Numbered from the stretch's first letter, positions 12,303 to 44,501 are shown. The stretch: 64,000 nucleotides of DNA from Arcuatula senhousia (GCA_963971305.1 OZ020303.1:47232106-47296105), one strand, 5' to 3'. Numbers and translations are program-made. The notes: generated from the letters alone by a model not told the origin.

Positions 12303-14104
12303 ATATAATATGAGACTGTCTTGGCTTTGATTATACAGTTATAAGGGAATTCATTATGAAATGATATAAACTAAGATATATTATAGTTATAATATGACTT
12401 AATGTGAGTTCTTCACAAGACATTTGTACATTTCTGTAACTATTTTCAAAATGAAGATAATTTCAGCTTAGCTGAAGATGCACAATATTAAAGATATAGA
12501 TATCAACAGTCCATCAAAAATTTCTTAGGTATTTCCTTAACCCGTGCAGATTCCGGAGGTAGCAGGGCTAGGTTTATTGATAAAAGTCCACTAAAAGAGG
12601 GCACAAAAACCTGACACCTGACAAGACCGCTTTGCTCAACTTCATCTTCATTTCATGTTCATTTTATCCCCTACCACTTCTATGTAGGTTTTTTTCTAAG
12701 AATTTCATTAAGAAATTGTTAATACATGCATTCTTCCTGAATGAGTAAAATTAAAGTTCAAAGGTAAAAAGTTTGTGGCATATACAAGTGCTTATCATCT
12801 ACTCCCTGTGCATGTACGAATGTTTTATTTGGACTACTTTTAAAAATCTGATTCAGGAGGCTGATTAGGTGTCTCCTTGTCCTAAGAAAGCTAAAAAAGT
12901 AAAACCCATGAACCTTAAGAATGAACCTTAAGATTGCCAGTTTAGTCAATTTATTTATAAAGATATTATGAGATCTTTATTTTTTTCAGATAAAAATTTC
13001 ATAAAAATATTCTTTAAAATGAAATCTTTTTCTTTTATCAAAAAAGTTTTTTTTTATACATGTACAGTACAGTATTCAATGAATTCTGTAGTACACTATA
13101 TGCCAATCTTTTATTACTTTTATGATTTAAAATACAGGTGAAAAGTCGGATTAATTTTCAAGAAATAAACTATAATTGCTAAAACAACAAAACACTGTAT
13201 GTTTGTAAATGCCCCTAATTAAAAGTGGGCAAACCAGGATGACACCAGCGGATCCAGGGGTTGTGTCACTCGGTGCACGTGACAACCCCCTGAGGTTCAC
13301 AAGTATGGTTTCACTGGCACACTTTCTATATAAATCGGTCACACAATTAAATGGCTAGCTACATGTAAATTGCTAAATAAACATGCCAAAGGTTAATTAC
13401 AATGTACGCTTTTGACAACACTCATTTTACCTTTTGTTAATTTAAGTTCTTTTGATCAGTGATTTGATAGATAACATTAAAAATCTACGTTTTTAATAAT
13501 GACATAAAGAATTTCTTCAAATTGTATAATTTGTAAAAATCCACATATATATGGAGAAATAACGGCGTAAAGTATACTCGCATATGAAAAGTTCTGCATA
13601 AATTCTATTTTTTTTTCCGAAATTATATTTGACCCATGTTTATACTGTTCAGAAATTCTATTTTGTTTAATGCTAAGCATGTTTGTTAACAGGGGAGATC
13701 ACCTTTTAATAGAATGATTATGTTTCTTAAACTTGAACTTTTTGACTTTTTTTGTCATTTGGTGACACCCCCTGACGAAATCCTGGATCCGCCCCTGGAG
13801 TATCCATTTCAAATGTCCAAGAGATAAGACAAAACGTGGAATACATACCAGAAAAATCTGTCAAGCCAAAAATAGCTGGATATCGTTAAACAGGAAGTAA
13901 GTGAGCGAGCGACAGACCTGAAATCGAATCCCACGTTATGGGACCCCACCCTGATGCTGTATACCAAAACTCAAGCGGCTGGGATAAGTAGTTGCTGGAT
14001 AAACTGTTACGACCAATTTCTTCCCCGCCCACTGCCCCCTTGACATTCACCATTGTATAACCCGGATTTTTCACTCAGTGAAATCCGGCCAAAAATGGAA
14101 GATT
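12303..14104. other. Non-coding; possible hAT-like element at 13243-13797
   Basis: CAGCGGATCCAGGGG near 13245 and the inverted CCTGGATCCGCCCCTGG near 13782 form a weak inverted pair about 550 bp apart, resembling ends of hAT-like elements. No clear target duplication was found. Nothing else recognised. Confidence 0.35.
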
Positions 14105-15120
14105 GCAATGGCCCTGACTTGGCAGAAGCAATTTAAAAGAAATTGTGGGTTAAACTAGGTTTTACGAATTTCCCTGTTCCATTAATTGCGGTCTTATTTC
14201 TTTCGAGTCCGGTAGTAGCACACAACACAGATGGTTCTGATACAATAGTGATATTGAGGTGATCATCTCAGTACAACAACCATCCAAACACTAAGTAAAA
14301 CATTAACCAATTCGACTATGCTATTTTTCGCCTTAGATATGGTGTACTTGTACATGAGATTAAATACACTTTGTTTCTTTCTATAATCTTAATTTAACTA
14401 AGGTTTAACTCCCTCCTGAAGTCGTAGTTTGTCCTTTATAGATACATGTATATTTGATGTTACTGTTTATTCTGATTTCGTGTGTTTTTAACACATTTTT
14501 GAATTGTTTTGATTCAAGTGCTGCTGACGAGGAATAAAAATAGCTCCAATTGCAAATAAGTTTTATTAGCTGTATGGCACAGCTAATAAAAATTAATTGC
14601 AGTTGAAGCAATTAATGTGTTATGGTCACATGTTCATTTACCCCATATCTTTTCATAAATTAACATAATTTAGACTTTTCATCAGTGGCTGATACCGAAG
14701 GATTTTTTTACAGACCGTTTGAGACATATTTTATGAAAACCTTGGGCTCATATTCGGTCTTGGAGACAATGATGTTGAATCAACAAATCTGAAAAGGCCC
14801 TAGCATAAGGATTAAGTTGTAAAATATAAATCCCATATGAAGGTGAGGTATCTAGGTATTTACTTTCCAGGTTAGACAAATTAGTCATTTGAAATTAATG
14901 TTGTCTCTTTTATTGTTTATTCGAATTCGAGATGCATATCCAAGAATAAAGTGAAGCAAGAAGATTCGGTGGTTTCTTTAATCTCTTACTCTGGAGTATA
15001 AATTGAAGGAATCTGTCTACCAAACAAAGCATTGTTGACAGAGAGGAAATCAGCAATATATCTGAAAGTGAGATTAAAGGACGTTGCTTTTTTCATCGTT
15101 TTGATCTTTACGAGTCTCCG
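14105..15120 (-). pseudogene. Decayed Penelope-like retroelement, 3' part
   Basis: The plus strand matches the minus-strand Penelope-like copy at 61910-62830 in two blocks. 14105-14300 matches the 3' non-coding part (GTGATCATCTCAGTAC-type words). 14640-15120 matches the reverse transcriptase C-terminal region (AAGATTCGGTGGTTTCTTTA; GAAATCAGCAATATATCTGAA, the YIDD-box region in reverse). Many indels and stops make it non-functional. It ends about 280 bp before the gene 1 start codon, so gene 1 regulatory sequence must be short, lie inside this relic, or be further away. Confidence 0.75.
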
Positions 15121-15399
15121 AAAAACCACGTTCACTTGTTTGTTAAAAGCAATGGATTTCTTCACTTTTACGTTGAATGTTTGGTCTGTTAGTTTTATAA
15201 AAAAAAGTTTTATATAAAATGTCTGTTATCTTATATAGTTTCCACTAGAATACTCTGAAAACTTTAATTTCCATAAAGGAGAAGGAAAAGTACTTTTAAC
15301 AAAACATTCGGTTATTGATTGCAAATTTAGACGATCATCGTCTCTCTCGGTCAACTGATAACATTTGACTTGACTGTCTTTCGCTTTCGACAGTCAAAT

Positions 15400-34346
<18,947 letters not shown>

Positions 34347-36055
34347 TAACAACTCATCAATTTAGAAATTGAATAATATAGAAATATCTTTATACGTTTT
34401 CACTAGTTGCATTATTTGTAAGAAAGTAACTATTGTTTGAACTTGTTCCACGATATTTGTCGAGAGCATGTTGTCATGTAACTTTTATTGAAGTATGTTT
34501 TAAGACAAAACAATTTAGATAAAAAAATTGGGAAAAAAACTTAATCAGAGCATGGCAAAAAGAGTGACACTAACTCAAGATACACACCATAAGAAACTTT
34601 CATGAAACAAGTCCAAGAAGCGGCATTTCATATTAATCTATATCAATAATGAATTAACTAAAATTATTTTTTGGTTTATTGGATCATAAACCGCAAGCCC
34701 ATTATGTGAAACTACGCATAGAAAAAAAACGTTGATGGTTCTATCAACCAAAAATGTATGACGGCTAATTGTAATAAACAGTTAATAAAAATAAACGGCA
34801 AACTTTTGTTTCAATTATTTTTTTCGATAAAAAAAACATTTTAGATTCACTTAATCAATTAAGCGGATTAATATTTACATCCATAATTTACTACTACGGG
34901 GAGTCACTGCAACTGCAACACTAAGTGAATTTATACGTGTAAACTGCGCTTGAATATAGTTCCTTTACGATATTTATTTTAGTTTAAATGATCGTAAAAT
35001 CCAATTTAATATTTATTGTTTTTTTTAAGATTTGAGAAAAGAACCTAAATCTTTTTTCAACGCAAATGCAACCCATGAATTTTAAAAATTCATTTTTGTC
35101 GATACAGCACATGGTATTATTTACCAATTGACAGATGTCTGTTCTTTTATATTGCAGACCCTAACTAGATTATTTTGTTACTTATAAATTATAGAACATG
35201 AAAGTGATTCAAAAGGAAAAATCTGTTTTTTTTTCCAAAGTTATAATACATATATGTATATGTTGTTTTTCCTTTTTTGTTTATCTTCTCTATTTGTAAG
35301 ATGTTTCCTTAAACATCCCATTCAACTTTTTAAAGTATTAAAATTGTTTCTTAGGAATCTTACCATTAATTTTATATTTCAGCTGGCGCAAAGGGAATTT
35401 CTTTGGTTGTCGCATTGGTTTCAAATTTTAAATAAAACCACGTTTTTAAAAACAGAATCGTCTTTGTATTATCATGAAAAAAGTGAAAGAATGTTAAGAC
35501 TATGACGTATGCTAATAAATATATATCATTGCAAAGGGTTTCCATATCACGGCCCATATCATTCCGATTTTAGGTCGAAGCGAAAGCCGACACCATAATA
35601 TGGGCCGAGGAATTTTATTCAGTTTAATTGATAAAATGACCATATTACTATATAATGAAAAAGAATTTTTTCATCAAATAGATACGGGTATCTACCTTAA
35701 AAAAATGCCAATGCATCTTTTCTTCACTGAAGTTTCTTCACTGAAGTGTAGCTCAAGAATGCATAAGCAGCATTGACGCTCAATTTAAGATGTAAATACA
35801 CCATTGCCAATTTAATTTCACAAAAATGTCTTATTTTTTATTTGGTTTATTAATGATTCAGTATATTTGAAAAAAAAGAATCTGCTTTGAATTTAGCAAT
35901 CTTTGGACTTTACTAATTCTTAAATGAAACTTATTCTCCCTTACCCTGCATAAGTTGATTTAACACAGCTGATGTTATAAAAAAAAAACAAAATAAAAAA
36001 AAACAAAAAAAACATCAACAGCAACTACAAAATCATCCTATTGTTGAATTACGGT
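34347..36055. other. Gene 1 3' flank and intergenic DNA
   Basis: No coding exon recognised. 35535-35620 has ATATGGGCC-type words like those at 22620-22735. Confidence 0.45.
34773..34789 (+). promoter_or_regulatory. Candidate polyadenylation signals of gene 1
   Basis: AATAAA occurs at 34773-34778 and 34784-34789, about 430 bp after the stop. In AT-rich DNA the hexamer is common, so this is only a candidate. Confidence 0.35.
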
Positions 36056-36200
36056 CGTTATACTTGTCCTGCGACAACATGTTTTCCATCTATTTTTTCT
36101 GCTTGTTTTCTACCGATGATCCTTGTTTTCTACCGATTGTTTTTTAGAAATAGGAAAAATAAAGCTTATTTTTAACATTTGAATACATCCTATTGGAGAA

Positions 36201-37011
36201 TTTATGTTCGCCATTCCCTCTAAAGCACGTGACCAAATTATATAAGATCTATTAATTTGTTATTTGTACATTTTCCACACCTCTTGAAAAACCATTAATC
36301 TCCATGTCCATTATTTCCACATCATTATTAATACTGATACGAGCACACTGATTTCACATCTCATTATTTACCCTATTAACTCTAGACAATTGACAGTCAT
36401 GCGAATTCATTCCACATGGTATATTACTTTTGAAAAATAAAATATAATTGATACATATTTAATTATTTACAAAAACCAACATCATCATATATATATGCAA
36501 CATAAAACAAATTACATTAATACAAATTAATAAACAAACAAATTTGGCGTTAAGGGCAGTACACCTTCACTAATCCTTAAATCCGCAAAATCAGGGCACC
36601 TGTCGCTGGACGGTGTGATTAAGTATGCATGTTCCTTATTCCCCATATTGCTAAGGGAGATTACGGACTAGACTACATACCCAAACAGAACTCCGGGTTG
36701 ATAAGGCAGTGGAGCGACCCCTTACATTTCGTGAATTTAAGCGTAATAAGGGTATTTATAGGTATTGAAACGAAAACTGTTGAGCGCTGGCCCAGCCCAG
36801 TATAACGTTATTATACCCAGATTACGACCTGAGCTGGTACAATCTCTCAGAAAAACTTCCAAGCACATATTAAATGACTCCAACACTTATTTCGAGTTGG
36901 AATACTAAGAAGCGGTTCACGAGTTGTATGATTGTCCAGAATTAAGGCTGCTTAATATCTCAGGCGAATAATTTGGAACATAATAAATGGGGAATTCCAT
37001 TTAGATTGCCC
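36201..37011 (-). repeat. DIRS split direct repeat B2
   Basis: 811 bp, offset 1222 from B1; one difference noticed (TTATTCCCC versus TTATCCCCC near 36640). Confidence 0.9.
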
Positions 37012-37219
37012 ATACAAAAAAGTGTACTACCAATTTGAATAAGTAATAAGATAAGATATTTGATTTGCCAATTTTTTGTCCCACAGGGGGGCTATTACAA
37101 ATATAAACAGTCATGATTTTAACTATACAAAGACATAAAAAGAACTGTAATGAGACATATAGACAAATATAAATATTTACAAAACATGTTTAACGGTTGG
37201 AGATGAGGGCGGAGGTGGG

Positions 37220-37422
37220 AAAAAACTTAAACAAAACAACGTCCTAAACTATTCAACAACCTTCTACAAATGCTAACCTATTTCAATCTCCGACAAGTGA
37301 CATTAACACACCCATAAATTGTCTGGCACCGTGAAGCTGATGTTAAAGTTATGCCGACCAGATCATGGCAGATAAGAGACCCTGGGAATACCACCCATAA
37401 ACTATAATTAAACAAATTTGCA
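37220..37422 (-). repeat. DIRS split direct repeat A2
   Basis: 203 bp, identical by eye to A1 at 45728-45930. Its border with B1 at 37422/37423 should represent the joined ends of the circular intermediate. Confidence 0.9.
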
Positions 37423-38233
37423 TTTATGTTCGCCATTCCCTCTAAAGCACGTGACCAAATTATATAAGATCTATTAATTTGTTATTTGTACATTTTCCAC
37501 ACCTCTTGAAAAACCATTAATCTCCATGTCCATTATTTCCACATCATTATTAATACTGATACGAGCACACTGATTTCACATCTCATTATTTACCCTATTA
37601 ACTCTAGACAATTGACAGTCATGCGAATTCATTCCACATGGTATATTACTTTTGAAAAATAAAATATAATTGATACATATTTAATTATTTACAAAAACCA
37701 ACATCATCATATATATATGCAACATAAAACAAATTACATTAATACAAATTAATAAACAAACAAATTTGGCGTTAAGGGCAGTACACCTTCACTAATCCTT
37801 AAATCCGCAAAATCAGGGCACCTGTCGCTGGACGGTGTGATTAAGTATGCATGTTCCTTATCCCCCATATTGCTAAGGGAGATTACGGACTAGACTACAT
37901 ACCCAAACAGAACTCCGGGTTGATAAGGCAGTGGAGCGACCCCTTACATTTCGTGAATTTAAGCGTAATAAGGGTATTTATAGGTATTGAAACGAAAACT
38001 GTTGAGCGCTGGCCCAGCCCAGTATAACGTTATTATACCCAGATTACGACCTGAGCTGGTACAATCTCTCAGAAAAACTTCCAAGCACATATTAAATGAC
38101 TCCAACACTTATTTCGAGTTGGAATACTAAGAAGCGGTTCACGAGTTGTATGATTGTCCAGAATTAAGGCTGCTTAATATCTCAGGCGAATAATTTGGAA
38201 CATAATAAATGGGGAATTCCATTTAGATTGCCC
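37423..38233 (-). repeat. DIRS split direct repeat B1
   Basis: 811 bp copy matching B2. It lies downstream of the recombinase gene, with about 165 bp between. Confidence 0.9.
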
Positions 38234-38399
38234 AAACGAGTGTATCGGGTGTAGCCCTATAACGCACGAGTGTCCCCCAAATTATGATGTTATAAAAGTA
38301 ACCAATTGTGTTGACAATAAAATGAAAAAATAAAATAAAATAAGGCAATAAAATTACAAAGATTGAACAAGTTAATTAACGGTATAAAGAATTCAACAG

Positions 38400-39419
38400 T
38401 CATTGGCTCATCTGTAGCATCGCCTGCCTGATATCCTCATCGGATGTTCTGATATACCTTATATAACAGTCTGATTTCCACCTGCCTAAAGTTTTAATCA
38501 TGTTGTCCTGCACCAAATTTGAGTTGCATGAGGTAGCAGCCCCTATGCGGAAAGAATGTCCACTGTATCTATTGGAGTCGAGTCCTAATTGCGAAAGTAG
38601 TGTTTTTAATTTTGATACGAAAACTGTTCGGCAAAGAGGATCGCCATTGTCATCTACAAATAACGCATCATCGCCTCTAGCTCCATTACTCATGCGGTAA
38701 TTCAAGTATCTTCTCAGTTGGTTGTACGGACAAATAACTTTGTTTGTCTTAAACAGTTTAATAGTCACGCCTTGGCGAAATACATCTGTCTTCGAGGCTT
38801 TTAATTTTAATGTTACCAACTCCGACGAGACAAAAGAGATGTCATTTATCGTCCTGTCAGATGCTGAATCAAATGTTTGTTTGCATGTAAACTCTCCGCA
38901 ACGCAGGAAGCCGAAAAAAGCCATAATACAACACGTCAATAAAGTAAAATCCATATGCTTATTAAAAATAACATTCACAAAATGATTATTCAATTTACAT
39001 AACACATCATAAGTTATCGGTAATTTTTGATTACAAACATTTGTACTACTTTTCTTTATTCCTTTAACAATATTATCTAACCTCATTAATACACAACCAT
39101 ATTTATCCACTAGCGGGTTATGATTATACAAGGACAATGAAAAATGCCTTACTCCTGCTAAATAGAGCTTAATTGTGGTACACTTCAATTTCAATACAGA
39201 ATGACAATAGGAAACAAAATAGATTAACACATCCTCTGATAGCTCTTTAAAAATAGATAAAACATTTTCAGGTGGAAAATGCAAAGTAATAAAATTACAC
39301 AAACACTTATATCCTGATAAATACGAATTTCTAGTGGCAGCACTTATACTCGTCTCCCACAACTTGCGAACAGCAATATTTAATTCCATAGAATTTCTGA
39401 GTGGTGCGGGCAAACACAA
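38400..39419 (-). CDS. DIRS tyrosine recombinase
   Basis: 339 codons. A phage-integrase-type catalytic domain occupies roughly residues 130-335: Arg173 in FLRCGEF, Lys210 in KASKTD, His288 and Arg291 in SGHSFRIGA, Trp314 in GRWKS and Tyr322 in the CYIRYIR motif, giving the R-K-H-R-W-Y set. The N-terminal part (residues 10-120) looks like the SAM-like core-binding domain. It would integrate the circular DNA copy. The first Met overlaps the 3' end of pol by 40 nt in another frame, as in many DIRS elements. The frame is intact, with no stops. Confidence 0.92.
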   Translation of the reverse strand: MCLPAPLRNSMELNIAVRKLWETSISAATRNSYLSGYKCLCNFITLHFPPENVLSIFKELSEDVLIYFVSYCHSVLKLKCTTIKLYLAGVRHFSLSLYNHNPLVDKYGCVLMRLDNIVKGIKKSSTNVCNQKLPITYDVLCKLNNHFVNVIFNKHMDFTLLTCCIMAFFGFLRCGEFTCKQTFDSASDRTINDISFVSSELVTLKLKASKTDVFRQGVTIKLFKTNKVICPYNQLRRYLNYRMSNGARGDDALFVDDNGDPLCRTVFVSKLKTLLSQLGLDSNRYSGHSFRIGAATSCNSNLVQDNMIKTLGRWKSDCYIRYIRTSDEDIRQAMLQMSQ

Positions 39420-40790
39420 GGATTCGGTAATGCTGTCGGACAGAGTCGTCGAAAACGATCCATCTGAAAACGAGAAAGAGCATCACTTATATTATTTAAT
39501 TTCCCTGGTACATAAGTTGAATGAATAACGAAATTATTTTTTGCCGCACACCAAGTAAGACGTCTCATTAATTTCATTACTGATATTGACTTAGATCTGC
39601 CTTTATTAATAATATGCACTGTGGCTTGGTTGTCACAATGAAACAAGATTCTCTTTCCCGACCATTCTGAACCCCATAATATAGACGCAATAACAATCGG
39701 ATATAATTCCATATATGCCATTGATAAATCGTTGTTTTCTAACGTTATATCACTAGGCCACACACCTTGAAACCACCTATTTTGGAAGTAACCTCCAAAT
39801 CCAATCTTCGAACTAGCATCAGTAAATAAATTAAAATCCGAAGCAGTAATATAATCATCATCAATGAAGAACGATATACCATTCCATTGATCAAGATATG
39901 TAAACCACATATCTAAATCTTGTCGACAACCCGCGGTTAAGGTTACATGATGATGTAAATCCTTGACGGAGTGAGCTATTTGTAAAAGATATGAAATAAA
40001 AGAACGGCCAGCTGGAATGACTCTCATAGCAAAGTTGAGATGTCCGAGTAAACTGAGTAACTCACGTTTTGTACAAGTGCGTCTTTGAAGAAAACTATAT
40101 AAAAAATATTTGATACGACACAATTTCTCATCCGGAAGCTTCGCCAACACATTATCTGTATCTAGGATTATGCCTAAATATTCGATAACAGTCACGGGAC
40201 CAACAGTCTTATGTTTAGCTAATGGTACATTTAAAGATTGAAAAACGCTATAAATAACATTCATAGTAATATTGGCATCGTAATCCGGTGGGTCAATAGT
40301 TAAAAAATCGTCTAACAAATGAAGAACATTCCTTACGTTATAATTGTTTTCTAAAATCCAACATATAAAAGACGAAAAACAGTCAAATATTTTAGGGCTT
40401 GAACGCGACCCAAACGCTAATCTAGTATAAAAATAATAATGACCGTTCCACTTGAATCCATATAGATGCCATAAACTAGGGTGAACTGGTACAAGCTTAA
40501 ATGCATTTGAAATATCCGTTTTACAGCATTTGGTACCTTTACCATAACTTTTAATTATTTTAATAGCGTCATCAAGCTTAATGTACGTTAATGAAAAATC
40601 TTCTTTATTTATAAGGTCATTTAAACTCTTGTGCTCTTGATTACAATGTGGCGACGATAAATCTAAAATTAATCGTTTTTTCTTCGAATATTTTCCTTCT
40701 ACAATACCAATCGGGCTCACTCTATATACATCATACGGGGGCGATTTAAACGGACCAATTATAAAATTATTTTCTAGTTCGGATTGCACT
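39380..40790 (-). CDS. DIRS pol: reverse transcriptase-RNase H (main part)
   Basis: The reverse transcriptase shows LILDLSS, the catalytic Asp in KTDISNAFK, a LAFGSRSSP turn and LLDDFLTID with the DD pair. RNase H follows with Asp in LFTDASS, Glu in YMELYP, Asp in HCDNQA and Asp in ISDALSR. The domain order is that of DIRS pol. The visible open frame starts at 40855, but its first 20 or so codons belong to element D; pol sequence starts at 40790, and its N-terminus lies at 44286-44501. Read without D, both parts are in one frame with gag. Confidence 0.9.
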
Positions 40791-41269
40791 AATTTCACGG
40801 CCGTCATTCGGTATCGTGAGTTATTGACTCGTGAAGGAATCGACAACGGCGGCAAAGTATAGAAAGCTGCTCGTGGAGGGAGGAGGCGACGGTTCGTGGT
40901 GGAGCATAAACTATAATTTTTCTGAAAGTTGATTTATTTCACTCAATATCAAAGTTATTTGAAGAAAAATAAAGAAAATTAAACTGTCTCACAAAATGAT
41001 TGTTTTTACTCTGTAGAATGGGAAAAAAGTACACGAAAAAGTTTTACCAATTTCGAGAATTAATTAAAGGCGTTACTGCACCCTATATTTTTGGGGGTTA
41101 TAAAAAGGAAATTTTTTATACAAATATGTATTAAATTGCACAAAAATGACGTTTTAAGCTATCATTATATCCAAAACAATTTTTGCCACATCTTGACAGC
41201 TAATATGAAACGAAAAGTTATTAAAATGTAATACAATTTAATTTTTTCCAAAAAAAGATGCTGTTATTG

Positions 41270-41330
41270 CTCGTGAAGAATGCGGCGACGATATATCGCT
41301 CGTGAAGTAGCAAGCGTGACCAGTAAAAAA
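41270..41330 (+). repeat. Element D left inner motif cluster
   Basis: TGCTCGTGAAGAATGCGGCG and CGCTCGTGAAGTAGCAAGCG lie close together; the inverted partners CACGAGC and CACGAGTTG are at 43745-43810. Confidence 0.6.
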
Positions 41331-41963
41331 TGGCCTCAAAATAGTTACATCAAACAATAAATCGGCCATTAAGTAGGCACAAAAAGTAAATCCAAATTAA
41401 ATATATATATATAGATACGGTTATTCCGGTAATCTACAGATCATAAGTGGTCAATCTCTAATAATCTAGATACAATACGGACCAAAACTTGGAGAAAGAT
41501 TATAGACAAATATATAAATATGTTGAAAAAATTAAAACAAAATTCATAAATGAACATTTTCTTCAATATGTGCAGCGAAACATCCATTTACATATCACCG
41601 TTTGTAAAAGTGCTTACTATTGTAGTTATCGTTACATGTATGTTCTTCATTTTATATTCAGTGAAAGATCTACTTTGCGGAAATGATTGACTAGACCTTT
41701 TTACTGTCTAATCGCGCATCACAATTTAATATTGGATCAGTTTAAGTTAATAGTACATGATTGGGCCCGACGCGAGTTTTGCCAATGAAAAACTTATCAA
41801 TACAACCAGACTTATACAACATACCCATATCAAAAAGGTGAGTTAGATGGTACATCACATCGATTTTTTATTGTGAATCTCTATAGTTATTTATACATGT
41901 TTTAAAACAATTAATGGGAATGAAAATGTTAAAACAATTATTGGGTAGAGTTGAACATTCTTG

Positions 41964-42230
41964 TTAAAATTCAATCAGCATTGGTCCATCATAGACTAGT
42001 GTTATTGTCTCATCTTCGACTAGTGTGGATGTTTCATCTTCTACTGGTGTTACTGTTTCATCTTCGACTTGCATGGCTGTTTCATCTTCAACTGGTGTTA
42101 CTGTCTCGTCTTCGACTGGTGTTGTGGTCGTCGTCCCATTTTCTCCTGGTGTTGTTGTTTGTACCTTTCTTCTCTTCATTGCCCAATGTCTCTTTCTGTT
42201 GTCATAATTATTGCTCTTTCTTCTTTTCAT
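41964..42230 (-). repeat. Minisatellite encoding (TPVEDET)-like repeats
   Basis: A roughly 30-bp unit repeats about six to seven times at 42000-42150. On the minus strand it is open and reads TPVEDETVTPVEDETAMQVE and so on, after a basic start (MKRRKSNNYDNRKRH). It is the only coding-looking sequence inside element D. It may be a fragment of a captured gene or a fortuitous frame in a minisatellite; I do not recognise a family. Confidence 0.45.
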
Positions 42231-42334
42231 GATCTACAGTTATAAAAATATGACAATAAATACCCAAGCGAATTTGTTTAAAAAATATATAAGTATTATA
42301 TGCAATATCATTTAGGTTATGATTGATTCTAGTG

Positions 42335-43720
42335 CCGGTGTTACATACTAGTTTTCCCCCATACTAGAATTTCCCCCCGGAAAAATGAGTATTTACTCAG
42401 CTTCCCCCGGAAGATCTAGTATATACTAGATTTTCCCCCGGGGAAAAATGGGTATATACTACGTTTTCCCCCAGGAGATCTGGTATGTGTAAACACATAC
42501 TCATTTTTCCGCCATACTGGTCTTTCCCCCAGTATTCAAAACCGTTGCACTATTAATAATAACTGTGAAAAAGTGGGGCTTTCAATATTTTTGAGATAAT
42601 GAATTTTAGTTAAAGAATATTCTTTTTTTTATTATATATAATGCGGATGGGATATCATAGATGTTTGTAAAGATTTGAGAAGAGGAACCCATAGTGTTTG
42701 TGTGCACGTTCACTGAAAATCAAATATTTTAAGATTGTAAAGGCCATGCGAATTTCAGGTTTTGTTAGAAAAATTTCAGTCTATCAGGCACATCCTTTTC
42801 TCGCCTTTCCTAATACATGTTCATGGTCAAAACCGTAGTCAACGTGACACAGAGAAATAACTTTCTATCAACCTATCCATAATCATCTAAAAAAGCGAGC
42901 CTTTAATGCTATAATATTACTGTTGAACCACTTCTACAAAAGCGATTGCACAAAGAGTCTTGCTTCGAGTGTCTCAACAACGTGGTCCAAGATTATAGAA
43001 ACGCACCGGCGTCCGTCCGTTTGTGCGTCCGTCACAGTTTATGTATTTCAGCAACTGTTATGTGAGGCTTTCGATATTTGATGTAGCTTTAGGTAGGAGT
43101 CTCAAACGGAGGGATTTGTTTTCAAGACTGTCGCTTATCTGTTTCCTGTGTAAAAAAACCGACGTAGAATGTTTTGCTCTTGGGGAAGACAAAAATATAT
43201 ATTCTTGTATTTTATTTATTCTCGAAAGCTTTGTTTACAGTGCCTGTTTTTTTTATATATTTTTTTATTTTAAATCAAAAAGATGTTACTTTATGCTTTT
43301 TCTAATATGTCCCATTATGAAGCAAAAAGCAAAATAAGACTAGCATAATAAAACACTATCTAGACAATTTAAAGTTAAAAAAAAAACAATTAAAGAAAAT
43401 TTATTGAATTTGACAACAATTCTTACAAATAGATTAAGTTTTTTTCTCAAAGTGCATTATTAGAAGTGTTCCATTGACATAGTGAAAAAAAATATATTAC
43501 ATATAATCAAACAAGACTATACGGAGCCTGAATTTGAAGGGGAAAGATCAGTATGGGTTGGCGAAAAGGGGAAAATCTAGTATATACTCATTTTTCCTAC
43601 CCAAATTTTAGGGGGGAAGATTCAGTATATATACTGATATTTCCGGGGGGAAATCTCAGTATATACTGTTTTTTCCGGGGGGAAAGATGAGTAGGGGGAA
43701 AAACTAGTATGTAACACCGG
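42335..43720. mobile_element. Element C: TIR element with TACTAG/CCCCC repeats
   Basis: Ends are inverted: CCGGTGTTACATACTAGTTT at 42335 and its complement ending at 43720, both leading into runs of CCCCC. Each end holds several copies of a unit alternating AGTATATACT-like and TTTTTCCCCCGG-like words (42345-42535 left; 43540-43705 right). No target duplication is clear. The interior is AT-rich, with a CGTCCGTCCG tract at about 43010 and no transposase. It is nested in element D. Confidence 0.7.
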
Positions 43721-44285
43721 TACAAAGTTTTGATAATTGATAAATTCCTCCATCACGAGCATAATTCACGAGCAAAAAAATACGGTACACCATTCATCAC
43801 GAGTTGATTTTCCGGTACCGAGCATATTTTTCTTAGCTTATTAATACATTTTTTCTTTAAATCATTATAATGGTGTGGAATATGTAAAAACAAAAGATGC
43901 TGCACACGCACATACCAAATTTGTAACGTTTTATGCAAAAGGCAACCCGCAATTCGTAGAATAACATGTTTGTTTACAGAAAAAATGATGACGAAATATT
44001 CGCCTTGAATGAGTTTGAAGAAAGTAATGCATTTTTATTTTTCTTTTTTGTTGGCTTTTGTTCATAATGTTCATTAATTTTGTGAGACATATTTGTTTTT
44101 TGAATATTTTGTATATAAATATAAGAAAATTAGAATAAAAGACTGGCCTTCTATTTGAAATGTCCGAATTCCTCCACCACGAACCGTCGCCTCCTCCCTC
44201 CACGAGCAGCTTTCTATACTTTGCCGCAGTTGTCGATTCCTTCACGAGTCAAAAACTCACGATACCGAATGACGGCCGTGAATTT

Positions 44286-44501
44286 AGTAACATCATCCGG
44301 AAATTTCTTTGTAGAAAGCAAATTTTTGCATTCAAACTTAGAATTAGGAATTGCATAAAGCCCAGTGTCGAAACCTTCCTTAAAACCATTTAAAACAAAA
44401 TTAGCCAAACATCTGTCTTTGTGACAGCGAAGCTCATATTCCAATTGCACAATATTAACGGGCGTAGAAGCTGCATGAAGTATTGACTCACTATTAATTA
44501 G
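44286..44501 (-). CDS. DIRS pol N-terminal part, in gag frame after TGA
   Basis: Directly after the gag stop (TGA, 44504-44502) the same frame continues open as LINSESILHAASTPVNIVQL and on to a DIRS-type pol N-terminus (FVLNGFKEGFDTGL, then NLLSTKKFPDDV). It is cut at 44285 by element D. There is no nearby in-frame ATG with good claim before residue 18, so readthrough of TGA is a plausible way to make Gag-Pol; an internal Met at 44450 is the alternative. Confidence 0.75.

Larger units (their letters stand above)
40791..44285. mobile_element. Element D: long-TIR transposon inserted in DIRS pol
   Basis: Inverted ends of about 112 bp (40796-40907 and 44169-44280) start CACGGCCGTCATTCGGTATC and differ at about two positions. 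They are flanked by AATTT at 40791-40795 and 44281-44285, a 5-bp target duplication; removing the element and one AATTT rejoins the pol frame exactly. The ends carry TCGTGAAGG/TCGTGGAGG words, and inner clusters of CTCGTGAAG lie about 470 bp in (41270-41330 left; inverted 43745-43810 right). The 3485-bp element contains element C; about 2.1 kb is its own. No transposase recognised. The architecture matches element A. Confidence 0.85.

Noticed and set aside
13243..13797. hAT transposon with GGATCC ends
   Set aside because: The ends are only loosely similar and no 8-bp target duplication is visible; kept only as a remark in the stretch description.
15370..15399. Ten extra N-terminal codons before gene 1 ATG
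   Set aside because: The frame would start with TTG; the ATG at 15400 directly precedes the hydrophobic leader and is the better start.
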